Positions 12,238 through 23,520 of a stretch of 64,000 nucleotides of DNA are shown here, piece by piece. Made by a program: the position numbers and the translations under genes. The stretch covers positions 186,001-250,000 of the forward strand of contig JAXDDX010000284.1 of NCBI GenBank assembly GCA_034670405.1. The letters run 5' to 3'. The notes beneath the pieces are model-generated. The model saw nothing but the letters and a program-made list of their open reading frames with translations. It made no database searches and had not been told where the DNA came from. The first letter of the stretch is position 1. Each line of letters starts with the position of its first letter. The DNA comes from Hoplostethus atlanticus. Its lineage: Eukaryota; Chordata; Actinopteri; Trachichthyiformes; Trachichthyidae.

Positions 12238-13020
12238 AAAGACTAAAGGTGACCAGGCTAAAGACTAAAGGTGACCAGATTAAAGACTAAAGGTGACCAG
12301 GCTAAAGACTAAAGGTGACCAGACTAAAGATTAAAGCTGACCAGACTAAAGACTAAAGGTGACCAGACTAAAGACTAAAGGTGACCAGGCTAAAGACTAA
12401 AGGTGACCAGACTAAAGACTAAAGGTGACCAGGCTAAAGACTAAAGGTGACCAGACTAAAGATTAAAGGTGACCAGGCTAAAGACTAAAGGTGACCAGAC
12501 TAAAGACTAAAGGTGACCAGGCTAAAGACTAAAGGTGACCAGACTAAAGATTAAAGGTGACCAGGCTAAAGACTAAAGGTGACCAGACTAAAGACTAAAG
12601 GTGACCAGGCTAAAGACTAAAGGTGACCAGACTAAAGATTAAAGGTGACCAGGCTAAAGACTAAAGGTGACCAGACTAAAGGTGACCAGGCTAAAGACTA
12701 AAGGTGACCAGACTAAAGACTAAAGGTGACCAGGCTAAGGTGACCAGACTAATGACTAAAGGTGACCAGACTAAAGATTAAAGGTGTCCAGACTAAAGAC
12801 TAAAGGTGACCAGACTTAAAATTAAAGGTGACCAGACTAAAAATTAAAGGTGACCAGGCTAAAGACTAAAGGTAACCAGGTTAAAGACTAAAGGTGTCCA
12901 GACTAAAAACTAAAGGTGACCAGACTAAAGACTAAAGGTGACCAGACTAAAAATTAAAGGTGACCAGACTAAAAATTAAAGGTGACCAGGCTAAAGACTA
13001 AAGGTGTCCAGGTTAAAGAC
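12231..13020 (+). repeat. 22-bp minisatellite derived from LINE coding sequence
   Basis: About 35 units of AGGCTAAAGACTAAAGGTGA plus CC, with a common AGGCT/AGACT alternation between neighbouring units and a few shortened units. The first unit is in frame with the LINE remnant and encodes its RLKTKGD motif, so the array apparently arose by tandem duplication of that piece. The expected downstream LINE sequence is not present after the array. Confidence 0.95.
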
Positions 13021-13407
13021 GATGAGGAAAGAAGCATTGCTCCACAGACTTGCATCCTCCTACAGGGAGCAAAGCACCAGGAGGCCAACCGACATACCAG
13101 CGGGGCAATAACCAGAATCTGTAACGACTCGGCTTCAGCTCTGTTGCCTCCTCAGCTCGGTTGCCTCCTTCTGTTATCTCACCCAGGCGACCTGCAGGAG
13201 GGAGAGGTCATGTGGCCGGAGCAAGTTCAACACAAGCACAGATGAGGCAGTTGTTTCCTGCTCCTGTGGCGTCCCCTAGCCCGACACAGATGCAACTGCA
13301 GTAGTAATTTCAGGGGGGGCAGGACGTTTGAGAAGGTCCTCCATGTAGAGGACTTGATGGAGGATCCTCCATTGTGGCCCAACAGAGACACTTGAGAGTG
13401 AATGAAG

Positions 13408-13745
13408 GGTGGAAAAGCCTCTGCAACAGCATTGAGACCATCACAGGACACTAGAACTCTCCACTGAAACCCAGACTGATGAAATTATTTTAGGCTTAGT
13501 AGCTCCTTAAGGCAGGGAGACCCACCACCTATTCAATGGTAGGGAAACTCTGGGATGCATTACTGCCTTTAAACAAAGAATTAATTTACAAACCATTGGA
13601 CAATTAAATGAACAAATAAAACGTGCAAAGAAGCTATCTGGATCCAGCTGGGGTCAGGGAGGGGAACCTCCATCATATCAGAGGTGGATATATCTGATAT
13701 TTAATAAAAGCCCAATATCTGCAAACTAATATATCGGTTCGAGTG
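13408..13745 (+). repeat. MITE-like repeat family copy, 5' truncated
   Basis: Shares GGTGGAAAAGCCTCTG, CAGACTGATGAAAT and the end block TTTAATAAAAGCCCAATAT with the copy at 27522-27922. It contains extra sequence in the middle. Confidence 0.65.
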
Positions 13746-14236
13746 AGCTACATTTCTGAGGCATTTGACCGAGTGTATTTACTGCATAGACACACAATTT
13801 ACACACATCAGCAGGGCCTCCGTGTAGCCCTGAGGAAAGGACGGTTGCCTCGCGCACTTCAAACAACGTTCAGCGTTAAGTACGTTAGCCTTGCAGCCAC
13901 TAATATGAGATAGGTGAGTTTAGTCTGCAGGAGCGTCGCCTGTAATACTTTGATAGGCTGTTTTTTTTCTTTCATATTCACAGCCAACAGCGAAGACACC
14001 CCTGACAGGCTGCTGAGAATCCACCCTTGCATCTCACCCCCGTCCTCGCTGAGCCGAGAAACAGCGGAGCAGCCACATAATGATCATCCTGTGGATATTG
14101 AATGCAATCTGCACAGAAAGAGTGGGTGTGTTTACTCCTCTTTCAGCCATATACACACAATAAAATGTGTAAAAATGTACATTTTCCGTGGGCGATGGCA
14201 GGGTGGCATTGAATGGAACCCTGAACTGTATGTAAG

Positions 14237-14239
<3 letters not shown>

Positions 14240-14281
<42 letters not shown>
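14240..14281. repeat. (GT)n microsatellite
   Basis: About 20 GT units directly 5' of a MITE-like copy; a second shorter GT run is at about 14641-14664. Confidence 0.95.
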
Positions 14282-14284
<3 letters not shown>

Positions 14285-14287
14285 CAG

Positions 14288-14515
14288 TAGGGTTCGACTG
14301 ATATGGGTTTTTGCATTATTGAGGAAATGTTATCAAATTATGACACTTTCACTAGCTTTTCTAAATCAATACATCAACTTTTGCAAACTATACTTGAATG
14401 GAATCTGTCTTGAAACTGCCGATAGCCAATATTTTGTGCCAATATTTAATTTCAATTTAGGCATTAAAGTGTTTCCCCTAGAATTGTATTCTTCACATTC
14501 AGTTGGCGGATAAGT
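14288..14515 (+). repeat. MITE-like repeat family copy
   Basis: Begins TAGGGTTCGACTGATATGG, the family's 5' end. It continues with CCGATAGCCAATATTTTGTG and GTTTCCCCTAGAATT. About 100 bp of other sequence is inserted after the first 25 bp, and the 3' half is missing. Confidence 0.65.
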
Positions 14516-14934
14516 GACCTTTTCTGAATGGGACGAGAGCCACCGCCAGGCTTTATCAGTCTGGCACGACACCATGCTGCTGGCCAGCACCGAGGCAGCT
14601 ACAGGGTGGGTATTGGCCTATACTATTACACTGGCATCACTGTGTGTGTGTGTGTGTGTGTGTATAGTAAGTGGTAATGGATACGAGATGCAAAGCTGTG
14701 TGCTTCCTTCAGGCTTCTCATCCTATCAAGGCCAAGGCTGATAGACAGGGAAGGAATGCCAATTCTCCCTGTCTCTGTCTCTCTCCCTCCTCCTCCTTTT
14801 CTTCATATAAAGTAGATGCACACACACACTATATTTTCTTCTCTTTTCCACGTATGTCTTCGGGTAAACTGGATTTGCCAGCCCTTCCTCAAAGGAATAC
14901 ACCAAGTTAGTAGAGATTGTTATGTTGGTCAAAC

Positions 14935-15735
14935 TAGCCGTAAAGTGATGAGAACATAGACACCAAAATCATCCATGTGTCCCTGGTAGATTGTTGCATA
15001 CACTATGTTGAGTTATAGGCTCCATGCTAACACTTTAGCATACACTATGTTGAGTGATAGTAGGCTCAATGTTAACCCTTTAGCATACACTATGTTGAGT
15101 GATAGTAGGCTCCATGCTAACACTTTAGCATACACTATGTTGAGTGATAGTAGGCTCCATGCTAACACTTTAGCATACACTATGTTGAGTTATAGTCTCC
15201 ATGCTAACACTTTAGCATACATGTTGAGTGATAGTAGGCCACTAGCGTTATCTCTAAAGTCAGAAAATGAGAACTTGTAGCAGCTCTAAAGCTAAACGGT
15301 AAGTAACCTTAAATGATATGCAGCTAAGTCTGGCGGTTTTGTGTAGGAGACTGGTCAAATTTAGACAAAATATGAGCCATGGCTGTTAAGGTCCTGTTTT
15401 GAACTACCATGGATTACTTTCCCTGGGTGATGGGAGATTGTGTACAGCAAAAAAATGCTGTGCAGCAGATGAATATGTGGTTGCTAACCAGAAATAGTAA
15501 AAAAAAAAAAAAAAAACCTGGGTACATCAGCTACATTAAGTTAATGATTTGATTTTTAAAATGCCATATAATAATTTAAACCAAAAGGTCAGTTTTCTTA
15601 CTTTGGATAATGCTAGTGCCCTACTTACTATCACTCAACACAGTGTATGCTAAAGTGTTAGCATGTAGCACCGGAGATGGATCTACAGGAAACATATGGA
15701 TTTTGGTGTCTGTGTCCTCATCTTGGACAGGTAGG
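14935..15735. mobile_element. Foldback-type element with long inverted arms
   Basis: The left arm (about 14935-15270) and right arm (about 15600-15735) are imperfect inverted repeats. Both carry GACACCAAAATC, a block around GCTAACACTTTAGCATACAC, and TTGAGTGATAGTA, in opposite orientations. In the left arm a 45-bp unit is repeated about 4.5 times (15000-15240); the right arm has one unit. The middle is AT-rich and has no transposase. The structure suggests a non-autonomous DNA transposon of unknown superfamily. Confidence 0.6.
15000..15240 (+). repeat. 45-bp tandem repeat inside the foldback element
   Basis: Four to five units of 45 bp (AGCATACAC spaced at 15037 and 15082). The 91-residue reading frame over it merely translates the repeat. 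Confidence 0.9.
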
Positions 15736-17039
15736 TCAGCTAATGGGACAAATCTCTCAAAAACTTTTTAGGGATTAACACAAATGGTTAAGGCCACTGC
15801 TGCTTTGGTTGTATCCTCCTCACCGTCTTCCCTATCACCATGGCAGCGGTGCACAACATGGGGATCACATGGGATGGATGACATAACATTTCTTTCCAGG
15901 CGCCGGGTCATTTTTTTCCCAGAGTAGCACTACCTAGCCACAGCCCTGGCCCGCTGCTCCGCTTTTGTGTTTCTGCCCTTCTGTGGTTGAGGTAAAAAAA
16001 ATAATAATATTCACCCATGTCAGCAATTCGGCAGCAGTCCTTCTGGAATAGTCATCTTATGGGGCACTGTTTCCAAAAAAATTGGCCTCACCTTATTTCA
16101 AAGTGGCAGGTTTTCCCATAGTGTTGTTTTTCATTTTTTAATCCTGCTCTCCTCTTTCCTTTCTTTCCTTTTCCTTCCGTTCGTTCCAGTTTTCCCTTGT
16201 CTTTTTCCATTGCATAACTGTAGCCACTCTCTGTTGGTCCCTCTCCTCTGGCCAAAAGCTTAAAAGGCTTAGAAAGTCCCACCATTATTATGACTTCAAC
16301 TTTCCACTTATTGTGTATCCTAACGGAGGGGATAAAGTATTATCATCACAGTTTGCATTCTTGCATGATGTAAACGTCTTCAAAGTGTCACTGTTCTAGA
16401 AAAAGAGGAAAGGTCTTGGAGAAAGAGGGCAATATATATTTATTTGATTGATTAAAAGGTAGATTTGAAGGCGACATCACTGAAACATGGAACCATTAAA
16501 GTTTCTTGTGTAAAAAGAAAAAGGAACAAATAATACTTTCTCATTGGTTGTGATGGGGTTTTCTGGTGTTTATGGTATTTTTAGACACACTGTGGAAGTG
16601 ATGAATCAGGAGAAAATGGCCACAAAATACTTAAATAATAGAAAAAAACCCGATGTGAGTCTATGGTCAAATCAACTGAACTATTAACTCAAAGTATGAA
16701 TTACATTCGACCAATGTGTCAAAAACAGTGACATCACCCTTTATCGTCGTATTCAGAACGACACACGGTTACTTTTATTTGTGGAAAGGAGTTTACTCAC
16801 CTTTTTTATGTGTATTTTATGTGAATTTTAATTAATGTGTTTATAAAATGAAATGTAATTTGTGGAGATTTTCTTTTTAATTTTTTTGTTTTGGAATTTG
16901 CAGCCTGTCTGTGTTTAATGACGGAACCAGTTTCTGATTGGATATTGTACATGACGCCATGACGCAAACCAGGAAGTCCCCCCCGTCCCACGCACGCTGC
17001 CGCGAAATTTCGAAGTTTTTCCTTAAGAGATTAAACAAC

Positions 17040-17182
17040 ATGGCTGAAAAACATCCCAAATCCAAACTGAAAAGAAAAAAACCTGCCCCCGAAGAGTACC
17101 AACCGGAAATATTTTACAGGAGAGCGTTGCAGAAGAGTCAAATACCGTTAAGCTCCAGTGACAGTACAGCAGGGACTGAGGG
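17040..17182 (+). CDS. faap20: FANCA-binding protein FAAP20, coding exon 1
   Basis: FAAP20 is the small Fanconi anaemia core-complex subunit that stabilises FANCA and brings it to ubiquitinated chromatin at interstrand crosslinks. The four coding exons (17040-17182, 17797-17941, 20036-20481, 23448-23520) join in frame to 268 residues, longer than the roughly 180 of human FAAP20 because of a Pro/Glu/Gly-rich middle. This exon starts MAEKHPKSKLKRKK, a basic stretch, and ends in phase 2 at GG|GTGGGT. The chosen ATG has a good context (aacATGG). An in-frame ATG at 16959 would add 27 residues. Identification rests on the C-terminal UBZ finger and terminal Trp in exons 3-4, plus the position between ski and prkcz. 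Confidence 0.85.
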
Positions 17183-17796
17183 GTGGGTTTGTTGTTTGCT
17201 TTTTTAGCTTTCACTTTATTGACGAAGCCTTTTATCCAAACAACAACCCTTATTGATAATGCTACGGACGCAATTAAAAACGTCACGTTTTGAAGACACC
17301 ATTACTTGTGCAGTCATCCTCGAGTGAGTTTATATAACCCCGGTACGTGCCGTTCACTGTTGTGGGGAAGGACAGCGTCCGTTAATGTCGCCTAGCTTAT
17401 CGGCAGATGTACACACCACGTAGAACACAACAGAAGGCATTTTACGACTCATTAGGAGCAGCTGGAACATTCGGGGTGCACGCGCCCCACCATTCAGCGC
17501 TTGTTTAAATACAATCTCAATTTATACCAGTTTTGCATGACGTTCTCTTTACACAGACAACGCAACACATTGGGGCTAGACTTTACTACAAATGATATAA
17601 GACAGACGTAGGCGACTAAAACCACATTTTTATACATCTGGAAATGTCACCAGGTGGGTAAACTCACATTGTTTTTGATGAGGTGGATGAGGTTTTGGAA
17701 AAGATGGCACAGGAGTTGCTACAGAGAAGTGAAAACAGAATGATTAGTGACTGTTATATGAATTATGTGATTTTGATATTTTGCTGTGGTTTGCAG
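17183..17796 (+). other. faap20: faap20 intron 1
   Basis: GTGGGT donor and TTTGCAG acceptor. No repeat or further exon was recognised. Confidence 0.75.
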
Positions 17797-17941
17797 TTCA
17801 GTTCCCACAGTGGCCTGGTGGAGCAGACAGCACCCACCTGCACTGGAAAACCTCTGGGCCTTGACTTTGAGGTGTGCTCTGCCACAGCTGGACACCGAGC
17901 CATGGGGCCCCGTGCCTCATCTTCCAAGTCCATCTACAGTG
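17797..17941 (+). CDS. faap20: FAAP20 coding exon 2
   Basis: Follows a TTTGCAG acceptor, completes the split Gly codon of exon 1 and ends in phase 0 at GTG|GTAAGT. It encodes about residues 48-96, including TVAWWSRQ, ENLWALTL and TEPWGPVP; the Trp-containing WGP block resembles the DLWGP region of human FAAP20 in the FANCA-binding half. Two other frames are open across it, but only this one fits the phases on both sides. Confidence 0.8.
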
Positions 17942-20035
17942 GTAAGTCCCCATAGTGACTGGATGGTTGGATACTGTAGTGAATATGATAAAACTCCCCC
18001 AAAAGACAGTGATGCATAAAGATACAGCAGTTCTCTCTTTATTTTGCTTTATTTAGAAAGTACTTGCTTACTTCAAACTGTTTCCAGGCTATTCTTCCAG
18101 GAGATGTGAGGATATTATTGCCTGAAATGATATTCAGACTTGTTTTTCCCCCCCTCTCCCTGCCACTTAACAATGTAATCATCCAAGAGCTTTGATTGTG
18201 TTTCCCCCTGCTGCTTATTGTGCATTATAAACGCTTGTCAATAACTCCAAAAATAGCATTGTTTTGTCCCGTGGCATTTAATACTCAAAGGGATACAGTT
18301 GAAAGAGGAATATTGTTGGTGGGCTGCCTTCAAACACTCCTCGTAAGCCCTGGCTTCTGAGTTTGGAGGTTGTATGCACAACTTATGCCGCATTCAAGGG
18401 CTTCTGCTCAGAAACGATGACAAAATGAGCCCGATGACAAAAGTGTTTTTATTGGTGGCTGGTGATTTTAGAATCAAGCGGCACCAAGCTAATTTGTCTC
18501 ACTAGGTCTGACTGAGGGCAATGGTAAGCAGTACAGATCTAAGGGTGTGCAAAAGCCTGGAATCCACAGGGCCTTAAAAAGTAGGAAAAAGGCTAAATTT
18601 AAGGCCTTAAAATTGTTGAATACAGTTTTAGGCCTTTTTAATAAAAAAAAAATAAAAAAAATTGATAGCGGTATTGACAGATTTACTTTTGATGATATTT
18701 AGTTGGAAAGTAAGACAAATGAACTGTGAACTGTGTACTTTCACCAAAAGATGTGAACAGGACGCCAGTAGTGTTGGTTTGATTTTCTTACGCTGTATTA
18801 CATCAAATCAAATCAAATCACATTTATTTGTATAGCCCTTAATCACCGTTACAGTCTCTAAGGGCTTCACAGTGCCCACCATGTGAAAATAATAAATGGT
18901 TAGTACACGACATCCCCCAACCTTAGACCCTCACAGAGGACAAGGAAAAACTCCCACAAACCCTCACTGGGAAAATTGGGAGAAACCTTGGGAGGGGCTA
19001 CTCAGAGAGGGATCCCCCTACCAGGACGGTTGGGCGTGCAATAGATGCCGAGTTTGGGCAAGCAGCGTATACACAATATATGAAACTTTAAGTTTGACCT
19101 GCATGCACTATGTTAATACAGAACAGGATTAATACATGTCAGACATCATCAACATTTCATTTCATTTTGTCCTTTTTCTTCTAAATATATACATCTCATT
19201 TATGCTGGATATGACAGATTTCTGTTTTGAATTGGTTTGAAATGAATTCCAGGTAGCATTAAAAGGGCATTAAATTTGGCTTTGTGAAATTAGAAAATAC
19301 CCTGGAATAGGAACACCATATGTGCGACTGCAGAGCTCATTTGGACGTCGATCATAAAACCTCACTAGGGTGGGATATTTAATCAAACGTGTGATAGTGA
19401 AGGTAGTACAGCAGAGGGTCTCAACCTTTTTGCCCCCTGTCCCGCCTTCCCTTTATCCCCTGTCGCTGGCAGAAATGTGCAGAATGCTGAACTTTGTCAG
19501 CAATTGATGGATTTTATGTTTCCTCAGACTATTATGGTGGTCATGTCGAGCACATTTTGCAAAGGAGTAAATGATTTCCTCTGACTCCAGACTTGTCAGA
19601 CGCCCTGTAGAGAACCCAGCTGTGCAATTCAATCCATATTCTTCATTCTCACCAACACTTCCCCCTCACCTCCAGTGTCCTAACCACTCTACTTTTACAG
19701 GCTATCTGCGAGTGAATTTAAAGCCTTAAAAGTATTAAAATGTCCCAAGTCCAGTTGTTAGAGGTTTTATTTTTAACCATTTGTGCTGCACGTCTAGTCT
19801 TCAATTAACAGAACAGGGTCAGTAGAACAAAATGCATCCCATCTGCTTCTCTAAGCACAGTTCCTGTGTCTTAATTCATTTCCTGTTGTCCTTATTCTTC
19901 TCATAGTTTCGTAACTCGTTAGCTACATTTAATCAGAAATAATCTGATTTTGGCAACTTTTTGTCTTTTTATTTTGGTAAATAAATAAATTCCAGGTGGC
20001 ATTAAAAAAGCGTGTCACTTTTCATGTAATTTCAG
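17942..20035 (+). other. faap20: faap20 intron 2
   Basis: GTAAGT donor and TTTCAG acceptor. It contains the dispersed teleost repeat at 18803-19135; the rest is AT-rich with no exon-like segment. Confidence 0.8.
18803..19135 (+). repeat. Dispersed teleost repeat (TTATTTGTATAGCCC family)
   Basis: Starts with TCAAATCAAATCAAATCACA, followed by TTATTTGTATAGCCCTTAAT, GGGCTTCACAGTGCCC, GAGGACAAGGAAAAACTCC, AGAAACCTTGGGAGG and GGATCCCCCTACCAGGACGG. Other copies are at 33120, 39200 and 40345. This is a very common fish interspersed element, probably the tail of a non-LTR retrotransposon or a SINE; its class is not certain. Confidence 0.75.
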
Positions 20036-20481
20036 AGACCCACAACAAATCCACTAGGCAACCATCGGTGGTGCGACCTCAGCGAAGAGGTTCCTCCCTT
20101 CCCTGAACCCTCTCCACCTCCCGCGAGGCCTCCAGCCAGCCCAGGTCCTCTCGCTCTCAAGCCCTCCCACGAGGAGGTCCCAGTACAGACTAGACCGATC
20201 CCCCTGCAGAACCAAGACTGGGAGGTGGCAGTATCATTACCGGGACCAGGGAGCATTGGGGGCGAGGGAGGAGAGGAGAAGAAGGAAGATGAGAGCAAGG
20301 GGAGCAGCCTGATCAAAAGACAGCCTCCTGCAAACCAGTGGGAGATCTCTGACAGCCGAGGTCCCCTGCAGAAGGGGGGTGGAAATGAGGAGGAGGAGGT
20401 GCCTGGCAGTAGCAGAAGAGATGGAGGTGATGGAGGAGGGCTGCAGAGCTGCCCTATGTGTCTGGTGGTGTTCCCTGCTGG
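20036..20481 (+). CDS. faap20: FAAP20 coding exon 3
   Basis: Follows ATTTCAG and ends in phase 2 at GG|GTAAGG. It encodes residues 97-244: a Pro-rich part (PFPEPSPPPARPPASPGP), then a Glu/Gly/Ser-rich, probably disordered linker, then LQSCPMCLVVFPA, the first half of the UBZ4-type ubiquitin-binding zinc finger with ligands C235 and C238. The linker length differs from mammals, as expected of a fast-evolving disordered region. Confidence 0.9.
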
Positions 20482-22674
20482 GTAAGGGCTACACCTTCTC
20501 TCTTTTCAATAAGGCCTAAGTAACATATTGTTCCTTAATTGTTCCTTTTCTTTCTTTTCATTTTGATTATCCGGTTCATTTCTCAATTTCTGGAAATCTC
20601 CACCATGGTTTGTGTGTCACATTTCACAGCCTAAACAGACATCCTGTTTAGGCTGGTGTGCAGTACATTCACATACATGTAACTCTGTGACAACTGTAGT
20701 CAACACTCAACCCCCCAATCATGCACTCACCCCTCCACCCCAGCAACCAGCTGAACTCTTAACATACTGTGCAACAGGAAGCGGCTGGTCAAAAAGGGGT
20801 TCTGAGAGGATGCTTCAACAACAAAATCAAAGTTGGGCCTGTTTAATTATCTGTTTTGTATGTGCTCATAGAAGAAGGCGTCCTGTCAGATCCCATCATC
20901 AAGGTTTTGAACGGGTCGCATTCAAGATGCTAGTAAATGTGAATGAATTGCAGCGACGTCTTGAGGCCATTCGGGCTACTGTTACCCATGCATTTCTGGC
21001 TTTGAACACGACTTCTTTCCAGTGAGTGAGCTAGAATTGTCAAGATTCCTTGTGAAAGATTGAATTTTCCAAAGCGTTTGATCCTTTCACCTATTCCGCA
21101 AGCTGAAATTCCATTTGAACGTCACCTCTAGAGGGCGTTTATCTGTATTGGAATAGTTGAAAGAAGAGGGAGGATTGGAATAGACAGAGCTGCAGTCTGG
21201 CTCTTGATGCATTACAGCAGCCAGTCAAACAGATGAAAACATTCAACAGTGTCAAATTGTCCACCACGTCTAGAACTGGATCCCAGTCCACCTAAACTGG
21301 TTGAAAACTGGCACCAGGAGCCAAATATGGAACTGTTTGGCTTATAGAGCCGACAAAGATGGGCGCCCAAACAACATCAAAACCCCTGTGGAAGGTTGCT
21401 ACACAGCTGTCCAAATCAATTGCTTGATGTTTTTTTCCTGTTTGCCGTGGCATCGTAATAGTATTTAGATATTAAAAGTCAAAATTCTGGTACTGTGACA
21501 GAACTAGAATGAGCGAGCTCCTACATTCAAAGTTTGCAAATACTCAATTGCATAATGCCCCATGCTGCTACTGCACATAAACAAGCAGGAGAGGGGAAAG
21601 GAGAAAGTCGGTCCGGAGAGCAGCAGAAACAGTGAATTATTCATCCAGACGGGTCAAAAAGTCAGTTTGCAGCGGCGCGGCGTCGCCAGGCGCAGGGACG
21701 AGGCGAAGCAGCAGGGCCAGGCCTCGCTCTGCGCCCGGACAGGCCGGCCTTTGTGCTGCCGCTGGTCCGATCCTGGCCCGGCCCCGCTGCTCTTTAGCCA
21801 GGCACTGTTTACCTTGGCCCCGGCTACACAACCTCGCTGTACTGCCTCTCCGGGTTGCCACCAGAAACAATGGTCACTTCTGTCTGGATGGAGAGGAGGA
21901 AGGAGTAGAGAGTTGGAGGAGGAGAGGAGGCTGCTGGGGGGGAAATCTCTCCTCCTTCGACTTCTAGCTTTTTACTCCCCGTCTCACCCTTGACGTTACC
22001 CTTCCCAGTTAAAGAGTGGTGTAATGAATCACTGTTTCAATTTAATTTTAAGTAATATTACAGTTGCACCAAGAAAATGAGGTATTTTTCCTAGCAAGAT
22101 CATTCACAGGAGAGGAAACTGTTTTGAGTTTTGCAGGGAAAAGAGGTTGCAATCACCAATTTTGAGAGTAGTGTAATGGAGAAGTAATATAAGTAGTGCA
22201 AAAAACTTCCTGCTCTTTGGAAGTAATAAGTAATAACATTCCCTTAGTAACGAGAGTTAAGGAATACATGATGTTTTTGAGTAACAAAGCCAAGACTGCT
22301 CGCCAGCCATCGTTTTGCAAGATGGTGAAGATCACGTTTGGAACCAGACTCTTTTTGGCTTTTCAGATTCTCAGACAGTAGAAGTCCTTTGAGGATGCCC
22401 TGGCCGCATGGTACCTTTTTTATAAGCGAGAAAAAGATCTCAGTCTTTATAAACCAGGGCAAGGTAAAAAAAAAAAATAATAATAATAATTTTATATATA
22501 CACGATAAAAGGCTTCAGCGGGAGAGACAACAAGTCTGCACCACCAAGGTGACACTAAGAAGAACAGAATGGTAATCCTCCTCATCAGCCTGTCAGAGGG
22601 ATGAGGCTCAGGCATCTATAATATCAAGACACCTTTTTTGAAGATTTTCAGCTGTGATGTTTTTTTATGAGCAC

Positions 22675-23060
22675 TAGGGTTACGTTCATTAAAAATCAGA
22701 TGTTGTCTAGTCAGCGTCGTCCATATGAGGGAGGTTCCTCCCTGACCACAACCAGTGACTTATGCTTCTATTGTTATTTTAATATCAGATGTCTGACCAG
22801 AGGAATCACTCCAGTAGTGTGGGAGGATTTTCGTTAACAAATTCAGGGTGTCAGTCTGCAATGAAACCTGCCTTAAGGAGCTGATAACCCTTAAAGAATT
22901 CATTAGTGTCCCATGATGAACTAAATGCTGCTTCAGAGGCTTTTCCATTAAATTCTAGGGGAAACATTGAATTCCTGTCATTGTTTTGGTAAGAAAATAC
23001 CAAAATGATACCGAAACCAAGATACTGAGGCGCAAAATATTGGACATCAGCAGCTTCAGC
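22675..23060 (-). repeat. MITE-like repeat family copy
   Basis: Reverse-orientation copy sharing GACCAGAGGAATCACTCCAG, GGGTGTCAGTCTGCAATGAA and AGAGGCTTTTCCA with the copy at 41881-42238. Confidence 0.7.
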
Positions 23061-23104
23061 TTCTGAACCTAATGAAGACAATATCAACATCCTCAGTAAC
23101 AGTT

Positions 23105-23310
23105 TGATGTTTAGTGGTGATATTAAAACGCTCCAATGAAACCCAGACTAATGAAATCGTTTTAGACGGCCACGCCTGAAGCTGTCGAGTAAAACCCTCC
23201 CACACCACACCGGAATGATTCCTCTGGTCAGACATCTGAAATAAAAATAACATTCACTAGCTGTGGTCAGGGAAGAACCTCTGTCATATCAGACCAATGA
23301 TATTGACTGG
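23105..23310 (+). repeat. MITE-like repeat family partial copy
   Basis: Forward copy sharing CCAGACTAATGAAATCGTTT and GGAATGATTCCTCTGGTCAG. It lies directly next to the reverse copy, so the two can form a hairpin. Confidence 0.6.
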
Positions 23311-23447
23311 AATCTATTCTTAACGAGGTCAACATTAGCTGTTTGCACGGATCAGTCCTCATCAAAGCTGATGGCCACCGTGTACAGATTAGTGTGCTCA
23401 CTGTGTCAGCAATAACCGAACGGGTTTCCTTGTCCCCGGCTGTCCAG

Positions 23448-23520
23448 GTTCACCCAGATGGACTGTGACAGCCACCTGGCCCAGTGTCTGTCGGAGATGA
23501 ACGTGGACATGACCTGGTGA
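23448..23520 (+). CDS. faap20: FAAP20 coding exon 4 (UBZ C-terminus and stop)
   Basis: Follows CTGTCCAG, completes the split Gly codon and encodes FTQMDCDSHLAQC and a tail ending DMTW before TGA at 23518-23520. H254 and C258 complete the C2HC zinc site begun in exon 3. The C-terminal Trp matches the family, where it takes part in ubiquitin binding. This is the strongest single piece of evidence for the gene. Confidence 0.93.

Larger units (their letters stand above)
8482..17039. other. ski/faap20 divergent intergenic interval
   Basis: Between the two divergent genes I see only the repeats listed separately, the ski 5' region and unremarkable AT-rich sequence (11453-11849, 13021-13407, 13746-14239, 15736-16900). 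No exon-like frame with splice sites and a recognisable domain was found. Confidence 0.6.
20482..23447 (+). other. faap20: faap20 intron 3
   Basis: Contains a GC- and CpG-rich island at about 21650-21870 of unknown role and two MITE-like copies in head-to-head arrangement at 22675-23310. The open frames over the GC-rich block have no recognisable domain. Confidence 0.75.

Noticed and set aside
15005-15280. 91-residue repetitive protein
   Set aside because: It is only the translation of the 45-bp tandem repeat, whose unit length happens to be a multiple of three.
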